Shown in pieces: positions 39,703-51,139 of a DNA stretch of 64,000 nucleotides. The stretch is taken from positions 24,026,371 through 24,090,370 of the forward strand of contig JAAALK010000285.1 of assembly GCA_019279435.1 (NCBI GenBank), read 5' to 3'. Numbering within the stretch: position 1 is the first letter of the stretch; each line of letters opens with the position of its first letter. The stretch is from Zizania palustris. Taxonomy: Eukaryota > Streptophyta > Magnoliopsida > Poales > Poaceae. The position numbers and the translations under genes are program-made. The notes beneath the pieces are model-generated. The model did no database searches. It was not told where the DNA came from and was given only the letters and a program-made list of their open reading frames with translations.

Positions 39703-42269
39703 TTAGAGGCTTTGGATAAATTTAAGATATTTAAGGCTGAAGTAGAAAATCAGCATTATCTAAAGATTAAGATAGTGAGATTTGACCGTGGAGGGGAGTA
39801 CTACGGTCGTCATACCCCGTATGGCCAAGTTTCTGGATCTTTTGCAAGGTTTCTACAGGAAAATGGTATAGTCGCCTAGTATTCTACACCGGGCGAACCT
39901 CAACAAAATGGAGTAGCAGAAAGGCGCAATCACACCTTAATGGACATGGTAAGAAGCATGCTAAGTTATTCCACTCCACCGATTAGTTTATGGATGGAGG
40001 CATTAAAAACCGCCATTCATATTCTTAATCGGTTTCCGAGTAAGTCGGTGCCCAAAACGCCGTATGAGTTATGGACTGGACGAGAACCCTCTCTAAATTA
40101 TTTTAGAGTATGGGGATGTCCTGCTGAGGCTAAAGTTTTTAACCCAAATATTGGTAAGCTAGATCCTAAGACAAGTTGTCATTTTATTGGCTACCCAGAA
40201 AAGTCTAAGGGTTTCCATTTTTACTGTCCTGGTAGACATACTAAATTTGTAGAAACGAGACACGCAGTCTTTTTGGAAGACGCTATGATCAAGGGGAGAA
40301 TGGTATTAAGAGAAATTAGTCTTGAAGAGAAGCGGGTCTGTGCACTTACTCCTATGATTCAAGAGCCAATTTTTCATATACCTGTGATAGTACCAATTTG
40401 TCCAGCACCTGAAGTTAGACCTTTATTAGCGACACCTGTTGTTCATGAGATACCTGTTATTCAGGAGCCTATAGTTCCAGATGTTGCTAATGAAGAACAA
40501 GAAGAACAACCCCCTTTCTTAGAAAATAATGTGCCAGTTGAAGATGACATCATAGAAAATGATGTACCAATTTAAGAAGACATTAGAGATGGTGATATCC
40601 TAGTTCAAGAGAATATTAGGAGATCACAAAGAGTAAGAAAATCAGCTATTCCTGATGACTATGAGGTTTATATGAGTGAAGAAATTCAAATGGAGGGCGA
40701 TCCCGCCTCTTTTGAAGAAGCTATGAGAGACCCTCACTCTTCTAAGTGGCTTGAGGCCATGGAGGATGAGATGAGGTCTATGAGTGCCAACAAAGTCTGG
40801 AAATTAGAAAAAATTCCTAAAGGAGCCAAAACAGTAGGCTGCAAATGGGTCTACAAGGTCAAACGTGACTCCCAAGAGAATATAGAAAGATTTAAAGACA
40901 GACTTGTTGCTAAAGGCTTCACTCAAAGAGAAGGAATAGACTATAATGAGACATTTTCTCCTGTCTCATCTAAGGATTCATTTAGAATAATTATGACTTT
41001 AGTGACACATTATGACTTAGAGTTACATCAAATGGATGTAAAGACGACATTTCTCAATGGGGATCTAAATGAGAATGTCTATATGACACAACCCAAGGGT
41101 TTTGTCGTAGAAGGGAAAGAAAATTTGGGATGCCATTTAACTAAATCCATTTATGGTCTTAAACAGGCCTCTAGGCAGTGGTATCTCAAATTTGATGAGA
41201 CAATTAGAAAATTTGGGTTTAAGGAGAATGAAGAGGACAATTGCATTTATGCTAAGTTCAAAAATGGGAAATTTATTTTCCTAGTCTTGTATGTGGATGA
41301 CATCCTACTAGCAAGTAGCGATGTTAATTTACTATTAGAAACTAAGAAGTTCTTGTCCTCTCATTTTGACATGAAGGATCTTGGAGAAGCTTCATATGTA
41401 TTAGGAATTGAGATTTTTCGAGATAGAACTAAGGGGGTATTAGGATTATCACAGAAGGCATACTTAGAGAAAATACTGAGAAAATATAGTATGCATTCCT
41501 GTAAGCCTTCGCCTGCTCCGATAGTCAAGGGTGATAAGTTTGAGAATTTTCAGTGTCCCAGGAACCAATATGAGATTGATCAAATGAAATCGGTTCCATA
41601 TGCTTCTGCTGTCGGAAGCCTAATGTATGCTCAAGTATGTACACGCCCTGACTTAGCTTTTGCCACCGGGATGCTTGGCAGATATCAGAAAATTCCAGGT
41701 ATAGATCACTGGAAAGAGTTAAGAAAGCCTTGAGATATGTGCAAGGCACAAAAGGCCTCATGCTCACATATGAGAGAACAAATAACCTTGAGATAGTAGG
41801 TTATTCAGACTCAGATTTTGTGGGATGTGTGGATACTGAGAAGTCCACATCAGGTTATATATTCACACTCGCAAAAGGAGCCGTGTCGTGGAAAAGCTCC
41901 AAACAAACTGTGATGGCATCTTCCACGATGTATACCGAGTTTGTAGCATGTTATGAGGCCACCGGACAGGCACTATGGTTTAAAAAGTTTATTCCCGGTT
42001 TAAGAGTGGTCGACAGCATTGAAAAGCCACTTAAGTTGTACTGCGACAATGAGCCAGCAGTACTATACTCCCATAACAACAAGAAGAGTGGTGCTGCCAA
42101 ACACATCAACATTAAGTACTATGTTGTTAAGGAGAAAATCCAAGATTAGACTATAAGTCTAGAGAATATAAGTACCAAGCACATGCTTGCGGATCCGCTC
42201 ACAAAAGACTTACCACCCAACGTGTTCAGAGAACACTTAACCGATATGGGTTTAAGGGAAAGCCTATGA
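39703..42269 (+). pseudogene. pol: Integrase, RT and RNase H of element C
   Basis: Continues the copia polyprotein. Integrase catalytic residues lie in RFDRGGEYYG and PQQNGVAERRNH, with TAG at 39877 between them. A spacer is broken by TAA at 40573. RT (from about 40680) has GCKWVYKVKR, QMDVKTTFLNGDL and catalytic LYVDDILLAS (near 41290), then MKDLGEASYVLGIE. A frameshift near 41728 moves RNase H to another frame (YSDSDFVG, DNEPAVLYS). TAG at 42147 cuts the last segment, which would end at about 42269. The in-frame TAG and TAA stops fit C-to-T decay. Confidence 0.87.
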
Positions 42270-42447
42270 TCATTGGATTTATAAGGGCCCAAAATAAGTT
42301 TAGAAACTATTTCAGAATAGAAAGGTGTATTATAGTTGTTGGGTCACATAGTACGTAACTGACTATTATGATGCAGCATGCTCTATGCATTGATTTATAA
42401 TGAAATAAATGTAATGTTAAGATAAGTTAAGAACTAAGTTGAGATCT

Positions 42448-42457
42448 AGGGAGAGAA
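42448..42457 (+). other. Polypurine tract of element C
   Basis: AGGGAGAGAA immediately before the 3' LTR start. Confidence 0.75.
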
Positions 42458-43644
42458 TGTTAGGATAAGATCTCAGAGGAGAGGGGGCCGAGTCCCTCTC
42501 CTCCACGCCTAAATCTCGGACTCCCTAACAACTATCTCCTGGTCTCCCGCGCGCCCTGATCGGGGGCGCCCCAACCGACTCATGGTTGAGGGGCCCCTGC
42601 CGCCAGCGCTATACATAAGGGGGAGGCCTCCGTGTAATAGCCCCAGGATTAAAATAAAATAAAAATGGGGGAAATAAATTTTCTGAGTTTAAAATAAATA
42701 AATTAATTAGAGAAAAGGGTCAAAAGAGCCCCATCAAAGCAAAACAGGGAGAAATATTTCAAATTGGAACCTGGAAAATTTATGGTGAAGTCTAGAGGCC
42801 AAGAAATATTTTTGAGAATTTTTACAAAATTTTAGCAAAAGTGATTCAAGATCTAAATAATTTTAAATGATAGTGGGCCGCCTCCCTCCTCTCTCCTCGG
42901 GCCGGCCCAGTCTTTCTGCCTCAACCGCTGACAGGCGGGGCCACCTTGTCGGCGCCTCTCCCTGGCAGGCCCACCCGTCAGCCCCTCTCGCGCGTCCCTT
43001 AGCCGCTGACCGCCCGGCCCCGCTAGCCAGCCCGCCCCTCGCTCTCGGACTATGACAGGTGGAGCCCACCTGTCATATCCTTCTTCCCCGAAGGAAGGGG
43101 GATCCCCTTCCATCCCCGACGACCCCCTGCCAAATCTCACCGTCGGTCGCCTCGGGTCACCAAATCGAGTCGGGATCTCGACCCACCATCCGTCCACGAT
43201 CACTTTCCCTCGGATCCCCATGCGATTTCGCCCAAAAAGGAAGCCAATCCGAGCACTTAGAAAGATCGCCGGAGTAAAATTGGAAGCCCCCTCAAGTTTC
43301 CCTCCCTCCACCTTTCATTCATGCCACCGAAGAGCCTATAAAAACCCCCGGCCACACCGCTTTTCGCCCACACCGACATCGTTCAAGCCTCCACTGTCCC
43401 AAGCCGTCGCCCCTCTTTTTCGAATTCCTCCCCTGTTTCGGCTTCGGCCGCTCCTCGCCGGCGACTCGGTCCACCACTGCCCCCGCCAGTGACACCTCCA
43501 GGTCCGTCGTCGCCTCCTCTACCCTGGCCCCACCTCCGTTGGGCCGGATAACCTCAGGATCGTCTCGCCGCCGTCGCACCCGAGAAGCCTGACGCCATCC
43601 TCTCGCCGCCGGTCGCCGCCCCTACTCCAACGTCCTCACCACCG

Positions 43645-43684
43645 GTATGCCAAGACCCCCCTCGTGCCCCTCTTTCCATTTTTG
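43645..43684 (+). other. Conserved 40-nt GT...TTTTTG segment, third LTR family
   Basis: GTATGC ... ATTTTTG before GCCTTAGC, exactly 40 nt. The usual AG end is TG here. See 6627-6666. Confidence 0.35.
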
Positions 43685-44100
43685 GCCTTAGCCGCGCCAT
43701 AAGACCTCGCCCTCGCCGGGGACTCACCGCCGTTGCTTCGCCGGAGCCAGAGACGAAGGGGGTAGTTACCCTTCGCTGCGTGCCATGCCGGATGGGGCGG
43801 TAGCCGTCCGATCGGGAACGTGCGGTGCAGATTAAGAGCGAATCCAAGCGCCCAGATTCACGGTTGACTTCTGTTGACCGGTACGGCCCAATCTGGACGC
43901 TTGGATCTTCATTAAATCGTGGCCGTCGAATCTGGATCCGACCGCGGCCATGTGCCCGGCTCACGCGCGTAGTCGCCGACCAGAGACTGATTTCTGGTTT
44001 TAAATAAAATTCAGAAAAATAGTTTAAACTTCAAAAATTCATATCTTGCTCAAATTAACTCCAAATTTCACCATTTTAATTCTGGAAAATTTGTCTTTTC

Positions 44101-44660
44101 ATCCTCTACACTTTTATGCAATAAAAACAATATGTTTAGTTGGCACAAAATATTCTTATTAAAATATAAAGAAAAGTACCCTTTAGGATTTAATTAATAC
44201 TTCATTTAAATAATTCAGAAAAACCTTTAATAATTTACATATTTAATTCAGAGGACTTAATGACTTTATTCCACTGTTTTAATGCAATAAAAAAATAGCA
44301 TGTTCATTGTGCCCATCTTATTCTATTAAATAATATTGCAAAAGCCCTCTTAGGATATTTAGTTCCCTCATATAATAAAAAGTCAACACCTTGTGAAAAT
44401 ATCCTAAAAGCTTATATAATAACTTCAGGAGACCTAATAACTTAATTTCCCTATTTTAATGCCATAAAACAATAAGGCTATTTTATACCCTTTTAATTCC
44501 TCCCTAAAAAGGGAAAATAAAAACCGCCCTTAGGAAAAATAATTATATCAAGTTATAAAATTCAGGAATCTCTTTAAAACTTAATCTTAAATATTTAAGT
44601 AATAAATTCATAGAACCTAAAACCCTATCTCCCTTATTTTAATCCAACAAAAACATGTAT
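44101..44660 (+). repeat. Four degenerate copies of a ~178-bp AT-rich module
   Basis: The word CTNTTTTAATGCAATAAAAACA recurs with variants at about 44101, 44271, 44449 and 44630, each followed by a CCTTAGGA-type block. Element A LTRs have one copy, so this LTR grew by tandem duplication of the module. Confidence 0.65.
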
Positions 44661-44712
44661 GCTTGTATTGATGACTTTTGGATTGTTTATTGAATGTCGT
44701 GTTTATTTTCCG

Positions 44713-45911
44713 TATCGAGAAGACTACTACGCCAACGACGATCCGGAGTCTTACCCCGAGGTACCACCTTCACCATTCGCGGAGCAAGGCAAGTCACAGA
44801 ACCCTCATGTGGAAATAGTTGATCATCATTGAGCCCATGTTTTAATAAATTATCGCTATAACTCATAGGATAATATTGCATTAGTCAAATATTAAGCCTT
44901 ACACTTATATTTATTAGATCCCCGACCTTGTGTACAAACCCAAGCCATGCTTATTGGGCCTGAACTCCTTGTCACTCTACAATAATATAATTAGTTAGTG
45001 TCCAATGTATCGACACAACTGCTATAGGATAAAAGAATGAGTCGTAGATAGCTAGAACTCTACTATATGTATTTCCCCGTTATTCTCGTCTCTGGACTCT
45101 GTTGGAGTTGGCTATGTTATAAGTATGGTGGGTTCCGGGTGCAAGCTCGGACATTGGTTGGTCGCACCCGGGGCACTATAAGGACCGGTCTGCGGGATCC
45201 GTTGCAAAGCACTTCCGTACTAACCACAAGTCTAGTGGGTAAGTCCTAACTAGAGGTATGGATCGTACCAACTTGGAACACCATAGTGGATGGGTACAAG
45301 GGGCAAGCCTGCGGGTGATTTGTACCGACGTGGCTCAAGGGGGGGGGGGGGGTAAGGCGTGGCCCGAAGTGACTGGGAAACCTTACGAAACCTATAAGAG
45401 GGTGTTATCGAATTGGTGCGTTCCATGCTGAAGGTTTTGGCATGAGCTTCTCGTGACATGAGTCATTTAACACACTGCGGTGTGCGGGAAATGAGTGGCT
45501 TGTGGGTACAGTAGTACACCTCTGATCAGAGTTATAAATCTTTTCGAAAAGTCGAGCCCACGGTCAAGGGCGGGTTGTGTGACCTCTCACAGTTAGTTTA
45601 CTGTTATGTGAATGTATGTGTTATTCATGACATGTAAGGACTGTTGAGCGAGGGTGGGATGAATGTACCCCTCGAGGTAGAAGATGATGAAAGATGATGC
45701 ATGACTCATGTTTACTTTTCTGCAATAATAACTTGATTACATTAATTGCTTTACAAATTGTGCTTTTCCGCAAAAGTAAGCCACTACCTTCCTTGTTATT
45801 ACCTTGCATTATTATTGCATTCGGTGGCTTGATGAGTACGATTGTACTCACCCCCGTTGACTTACACCACCAGAGGCAATCTACTACGAGGAGGGCGAAG
45901 GTCTGGAGTAG
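44713..45911 (+). CDS. LTR mini-ORF, copy in second solo LTR
   Basis: Exon 1 44713-44788 (DDPESYPEV then PPSPFAEQ) ends at the GC donor. Exon 2 45874-45911 after a CACCACCAG acceptor reads EAIYYEEGEGLE-stop. It is diverged from the other families at DNA level but the frame, borders and stop are kept. Confidence 0.5.
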
Positions 45912-46394
45912 CGACCCAGTCAAGGCACGAGACTGGAAGAAGGCGTTCATCCAGAGGATTTATTTTATTAGTTTCTCTTTATTTAACTCTTTTGTATTAA
46001 TATGGTCTACGAACCATGGTTGATTGGCGTATTGTACGCAGTTGTGTGATGAACGTCTTGTATTTATTGATTTTCTATGGAATTTCAATAAATTCCCGGT
46101 TTTATTAAATCGGGGCGTGACACTCCGACTGCAAGGTTCCCATACCTTGTACGCCAAAACCTTCCCCTACACTCCTACGTGACCCGATCTAATCCTAGCG
46201 CTGCGCGGTGGGAAGCCCCCCTCGCCGCCAAGAACCGCCATGGCGTCCTCCTCGTCGACCAACACCAACGAAGGTACACACACATGTTCCCCTCTCTGTT
46301 TAATCAACTAAGCCCTATGCCATGATCACCTTAGACAAACCCTACTAGTTCTAACCTAGGCGTATCCACCTAAGCACTTAGACCTATCAGTAAC

Positions 46395-46944
46395 ATGCAC
46401 GTCCATTCCAGATGTAATAAGATCACAATTAACCTGATCGCTGTAGTTGCCGCTGCTGCGAGCAAAGAAGTGTATGTGTAACATGTCTCGAAGGTTTTCC
46501 AAACACGTATGTTGGATTGCCACCGGTTGATAAATAAGCAAAATATTATAGATTAAGGGTCCGGTAGAGGAGATGGCCATATCGTTTTTTGAGATTTGGC
46601 CGCCTTGTTTTTTGGGTAGGATGAATGTGACCATTCTTTTTTTTGTTGGTGGACGAACTTGAATGAGAGCTAAGTACAATCACCTCTTAGAGTAGAAGGC
46701 GAGGTTATCTTCACAATTGAGATGCCACGAGTAAATAATGAGCAAACTAATTATTTTCATGGTGTTAGTGTAGTTTTTTTTGTCACACGTATAGCCTAAG
46801 AGATCTGTTTAACTTTAGTGCAGGTCTTATAATCTTAGAAAAAAAGAAGGTTCTGAGTATGTTAATCAGTTTAATCCAGCAACTGATAAGAAATTATAAA
46901 GAACAACGTTAGTAGCAACGCTAATTGGCTATCAAGCTGATGAT
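46395..46944. other. Flank, no gene seen
   Basis: Continuation of the sequence interrupted by element C at 36212. Only short ORFs. Confidence 0.4.
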
Positions 46945-47895
46945 TGTGGGGAGAATAGAATATATAGGAACACAAGCCTAACGGCCTATTGACGCCAAGC
47001 TTTGGTAAAGCCCAAGGCCCACCAAGGAAGGCGCACGATCAATAGAAGGTTAAAGAAGATCTAATCAAAAAAAGTCAAAGGAGTCTGTCCGCAACAGTTG
47101 CATGATCGGAAGGAAAGCCGATGGAGATAAGAGCAAAAGATGGTTATAGATTCATCTAGAATCGGCTGGATAAGTTACTTGGACGATAAGTGCACAAACT
47201 ATAAATATGTATCCCTTAGGTTAGATTAGATAACTCTCGTTCAATCAATCAATCAGCGCATCGCCACCCTTGAGCCTCAAGGTTATCTGGCGGGACTCGG
47301 GCGCTCGGAGTTGGACTGCATTATTTTGATCTTCGGCGAAGAGGTGAGTCTCGCCACCCCCGACGTCCATGCCAACTAGGTTAGTATCCTCATGGATGCA
47401 TAGTTCAGTTCGATCTCTTGAGGAGAATGGTGAAACAACATGGTCGCCGGTTGTTCTCAGTGTATTTGGCTAGGTCTAAGGCTACATCAGTTAGGTTTGA
47501 TCTCTTAGATTGATGTGATATGGGTTTGATAGTCTGAGGTTTCATCGGTTAGGTCCGATATCTCTTGCTATTGTATCTTCTTCATGCCGTATACTGTTCA
47601 TTTAAATAAAGTTTGCCCGATTCATTGATATATTGTTCAGATCATTGTGACTAACTACTGTCTCGGTTAGGTCCGATCTAGTTATTATGATGATTTCCAT
47701 GATATAGATCTGTTATCTGGCATGCTTTATTTATTTCTATCAGAGTATAAGACAATATATTATCTTTAATTCATATCAGTATCATATTAACCATCGAAGG
47801 ATGCACATCGACCTATATGCATATTCTATCTTTTCCATCGGTCGATTGCGTGCTCGCTCGATTGGGCCAACTTAGGCTATCGGCCGAATGGCCGA
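46945..47895 (+). mobile_element. Gypsy-type LTR fragment
   Basis: Starts TGTGGGGAGAATAG. It has a TATA-like CTATAAATATG near 47200 and several GGTTAGGTCCGATCT-like words downstream, a pattern typical of grass gypsy LTRs. It is cut on the right by element G, whose target side reads GCCGA (47891-47895). Family not identified. Confidence 0.5.
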
Positions 47896-48392
47896 TGTTG
47901 GGGGAAAATACTTCATCTTCAGGGTCATTGTTATAACAAGACAAAGGCAGGTGATTTAATCGAAGGTTTCCAGCGTCTAACTCCGAGAGTACATTGGACC
48001 AAGCTCGAAAGATGGAGGAAAACTCTAGTTCAAAGTATATCTTCGAACATAGACTCTTCCGAGAGCTTCTTTGCTAGCTAGGATGGAAGACTTATATTAT
48101 TTCTCATTAGATTAGTATTTTACTGTTTCAGCCCTATTAAGGGTACCGAATAGTTTCCATTATGTCGGTTGTAATAGAGGGGTAAAAGGGTCTTTTCCTT
48201 AATGTTTGGGCCTATAAATACCTCCCATTTCACCCTGTAATGGGAGGGGAATACTGAGTTATTCAATACACATCTTCGAACTGTTCTGAGCTATTATACT
48301 ATTCGGAGGCTTGAAATAGTTTACTTCACAAACACTTCATTTGTTAGTTTCTAATCTCTAGAAACCTGTTAGCGTAATCTTTTACGCCAACA
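47896..48392 (+). repeat. 5' LTR of element G
   Basis: TGTTGGGGGAAAATAC ... TTACGCCAACA, 497 bp, TATA box CTATAAATAC near 48212. It begins and ends like the Tat-like LTR at 3862-4834 read on the other strand. Confidence 0.85.
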
Positions 48393-48394
48393 GT

Positions 48395-48412
48395 TGGCGC
48401 TGTCCGTGGGGA
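48395..48412 (+). other. Primer-binding site of element G
   Basis: TGGCGCTGTCCGTGGGGA, the type used by Tat-lineage elements. Confidence 0.8.
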
Positions 48413-48562
48413 ACCTAGTCTAAAAAACTTCGTTCTCTACCACAGACTCTGGAAGGGTTTCCCCATCCTCGAGCATACGGAGTCCCTCCCCCAACTCCAT
48501 CCATACTTCGGCCAACCGCAGTTCCTCTTCCACCTCAAGTTCCACTTCGAACTGATGCATAC

Positions 48563-50475
48563 ATGTCTCAAGACCCGGAAGGCCCTTCCGGAGGAGATGA
48601 AGACGGTCTTGGCGATATGGCCGCTCAAATGGCCAGTCTCTAAGCTGAAGTAGCAAGACGGCGGTAAGAAGCCGCAGATAGGCTTCGTCCTCAGGCCACC
48701 CCAGTCATTCCCGAAGTGCCCGAAGACGACGAAGTTCATTATCCCGAAGCCCTGGAGAACGCGTCCTTCGACACTGAATCTCCGTTGCACCCAGAGTTAC
48801 AGAAAGTGCGCTTCGATCCTAAGTTTAAAACTTCGAAGCTTTGCAAGTATGTTGGAGACGAAGACCCTAGGGAGTTCTCCTGTTCTTATGCATTAGCAAT
48901 TGAGGCCAGCGGAGGAGTGCGAGACACCATGGCCAAATGTTTTCCTCTAGCTCTTGAAGGAGTGGCGCTGCAGTGGTTCTGGTCTTTGAAGCCAGGGTCA
49001 ATCAGAACCTGGGAGAAATTAAGGAAGAAGTTCATAAGCAATTTTCAGGGTACCTTCGTACCCCCAATGTCAACAGGAAGTCTTTTCCAGGTGAAGCAGC
49101 TCCCTGGAGAGACATTAAGGCAGTATTTCAAGCGCTTCGCCCATACGAAGTCGCAAATTCGAGGGTTAACTACATCCTCTGTAGTTGATGCAGCTCGAGA
49201 GGGATTTACCCACACAGGCCTCCTTGATAAACTTCATCGAAAGCAGATATCTTATGTTGCTCAGTTGATGTCTTATTTTGAAGAGTATGCAAGGTTAGAA
49301 GAGGGATGGCTTCGGAGAACTGCTGCAACTCCGACAATCCTGCAAGAAGTCAAGCTAGAAGTGAAGACTTCGACACAGCCGCAGGGGCCTAGCTTCGAAG
49401 CTCAGCATGACAAGCGTCGGGGGCAAAAGCATCCTCGTTCAGAAGTCTTGAACATTGCACCCCCACAGAAATTTGCCCCAAGGACTTCGCAACCTTTAGG
49501 AGGCAAGACCAGCGGCTGGAGGCCGCCAAGGAAACCGGCTGGCAAAGCCCAAGCATTTTTCTGCTGTGTCCATGGTGAGAATCGAAGTCACGCAACTGAT
49601 GCGTGCAAGTCTATACTCGCTTTAAGAGGCGAGTACCTGGAAAGAACTTCGGGTCGAGGCACTATTGACCGAGTTCCGACCGAGGTGTGTCCGGAGCCTA
49701 TCCAGGCTGTGGCACGTATAGAGAACTTCGACCCTGCAAGATGGCCTCCGGTGGTCAATGTTATGCCACCTCCGAAGCAGGAAGATGGTCAAGATCGAGG
49801 GAAAAGAGTAGTCCTCCCCATCTCCGAAGGAGGGACCCTCAGAAGTATGTCGAAGAGGCAGAGAAGAGAATATGTCCGAGAAGTGGGCCATATTGGAACT
49901 TCTTCGTCTGCCACTGCTATGCCCGAATGGTCCCATGTGCCGATATCTTTTTCTGCAGATGATGCAGCTGGCATAAAGTTTCCACATGCAGAACCACTTG
50001 TCATCACTGCCGACATAGCAGGGACTGAGGTCCGGAGAGTGCTAATCGACGGAGGGAGTTCGGTAGATATTATCTTTGTCCAGGCTTTTGATCAACTCTG
50101 CATCTCCAGGAAGCATCTTCTCCCAGCAGCTCGTCCTTTGCAAGGCTTCGCAGGACCTCCTCTTGATGCCCTCGGCCAAATTGGCCTGGAAGTTACTTTC
50201 GGAGAGGGGCTGCTGGCCAGGATGGAGGAAGTGATTTTTGATGTTGTGGATGCCCCATATGCATACAATGTTATCTTCAGAAGAGGCATGTTGAATCAAT
50301 TTGGAGCTATGTCGCATCATAATTATCTGTGTATGAAGATGCCCACACAAGTGGGAGTGCTCACTGTTTTCGGAGATCAGGCCACTACGCGAAGAGTGGA
50401 GTATGGTTATGACCCTCCTCTTGACCCGAGACAGGTGAACAGCGTGCAAGGTAACCCGGAGGATTTCTTGATGGG
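48563..50475 (+). pseudogene. gag-pro: Gag and protease of element G
   Basis: In-frame ATG at 48563, with TAA stops at 48641 and 48665, both explainable by C-to-T change. From 48716 the frame is open to the insertion. The gag core includes VALQWFWSLKPGSI and FISNFQGTF. A Cys/His stretch (CCVHGENRSHATDAC) may replace a classical knuckle. The protease has RRVLIDGGSSVDIIF, with the Asp-Gly-Gly active site usual in Tat elements. Host sequence stops at about 50468, where element B begins, so the last codons before the TAG at 50501 belong to B. Confidence 0.85.
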
Positions 50476-50741
50476 GGATTGGTCCCGATCTTCCGCTAGG
50501 TAAAGGATAACTTGGATTGGTGGAGAATCTCGACGTTGGCGATCCAAGGCTCCGGTCCGGCAGATCAAAACCTTGCAATCGTTACACCACTGTCTCCGTT
50601 GGTTATCAACCACGCAGAACGCGATTGACCTCGCCACGAAGGCTAATTCCTGCAAGCGAACCCAAGAACACAAGCAAGAACAGGAAGGATACAAGTTGAA
50701 TGCCAAATCACAGACAAACGATGATAAGGTTAGGTTTCACA
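50469..50741 (-). repeat. Terminal repeat of element B, left (3') copy
   Basis: 273 bp nearly identical to 55085-55357. It starts TGATGGGGGATTGGTCCC. The full LTR probably continues to the right. Confidence 0.8.
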
Positions 50742-50845
50742 AACGCCAATGCAGCAGCCAATCGGTCCGGTGCAAGAGGCGGGATCTAAACACACAAGTG
50801 TAGATGCAAACAAAGCAAAACCTAACCCTAGAGGCGGCTGGCGTG

Positions 50846-50858
50846 AGTATATAAGGCG
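50846..50858 (-). promoter_or_regulatory. TATA box of element B LTR
   Basis: Minus strand reads CCTTATATACTCA, in the part of the left LTR that lacks a counterpart on the right. Confidence 0.45.
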
Positions 50859-51139
50859 TGGGCATCCTGTGGAAGGCGTGCAGACTTGGGCTGTGGGCTA
50901 GAATACGTACAGACTTGGACTATGGGCAACACGGCCCAATTCTATCACGCAGGACTGTTTTAAACACACAGGACGACTCGAGACTCCAAATGAGACGAAA
51001 CCAACGGCAAAAGATCCGTCTCCTCCTTAGCTTTCCAAAAAGTCCAAGAACGCGCCAATCGACTTCGTATGAGGAAGTTATGCCCATTTTGGTGCATGAT
51101 GGTTGATGTAGTCCGAACCAGCGAATCCTTGACTTCAAA

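Larger units (their letters stand above)
42628..46127 (+). mobile_element. Solo LTR (Tekay-like, third family) in element C
   Basis: LTR proper 42633-46122, 3490 bp, TGTAATAGCCCC ... GGGCGTGACA, with perfect duplication CTCCG (42628-42632, 46123-46127). TATA box CCTATAAAAACC near 43335. It contains the 40-nt segment (43645-43684), the mini-ORF (44713-45911) and an internally repeated AT-rich module. Confidence 0.92.
42458..46389 (+). repeat. 3' LTR of element C, split by solo LTR
   Basis: Left piece 42458-42632, right piece 46128-46389, 437 bp in total. The interruption is the solo LTR with its CTCCG duplication. Confidence 0.92.
36208..46394 (+). mobile_element. Element C: decayed Ty1-copia element with nested solo LTR
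   Basis: Element proper 36213-46389, duplication GTAAC (36208-36212, 46390-46394). 5' LTR 36213-36648, primer site 36650, long structured leader, gag-pol 38093-42269, polypurine tract 42448-42457. The 3' LTR is split by a solo LTR (42458-42632 and 46128-46389). Over the first 175 bp the LTRs differ at about 14 sites by eye, so C is clearly older than D. Coding frames carry several stops and at least two frameshifts. Confidence 0.93.
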
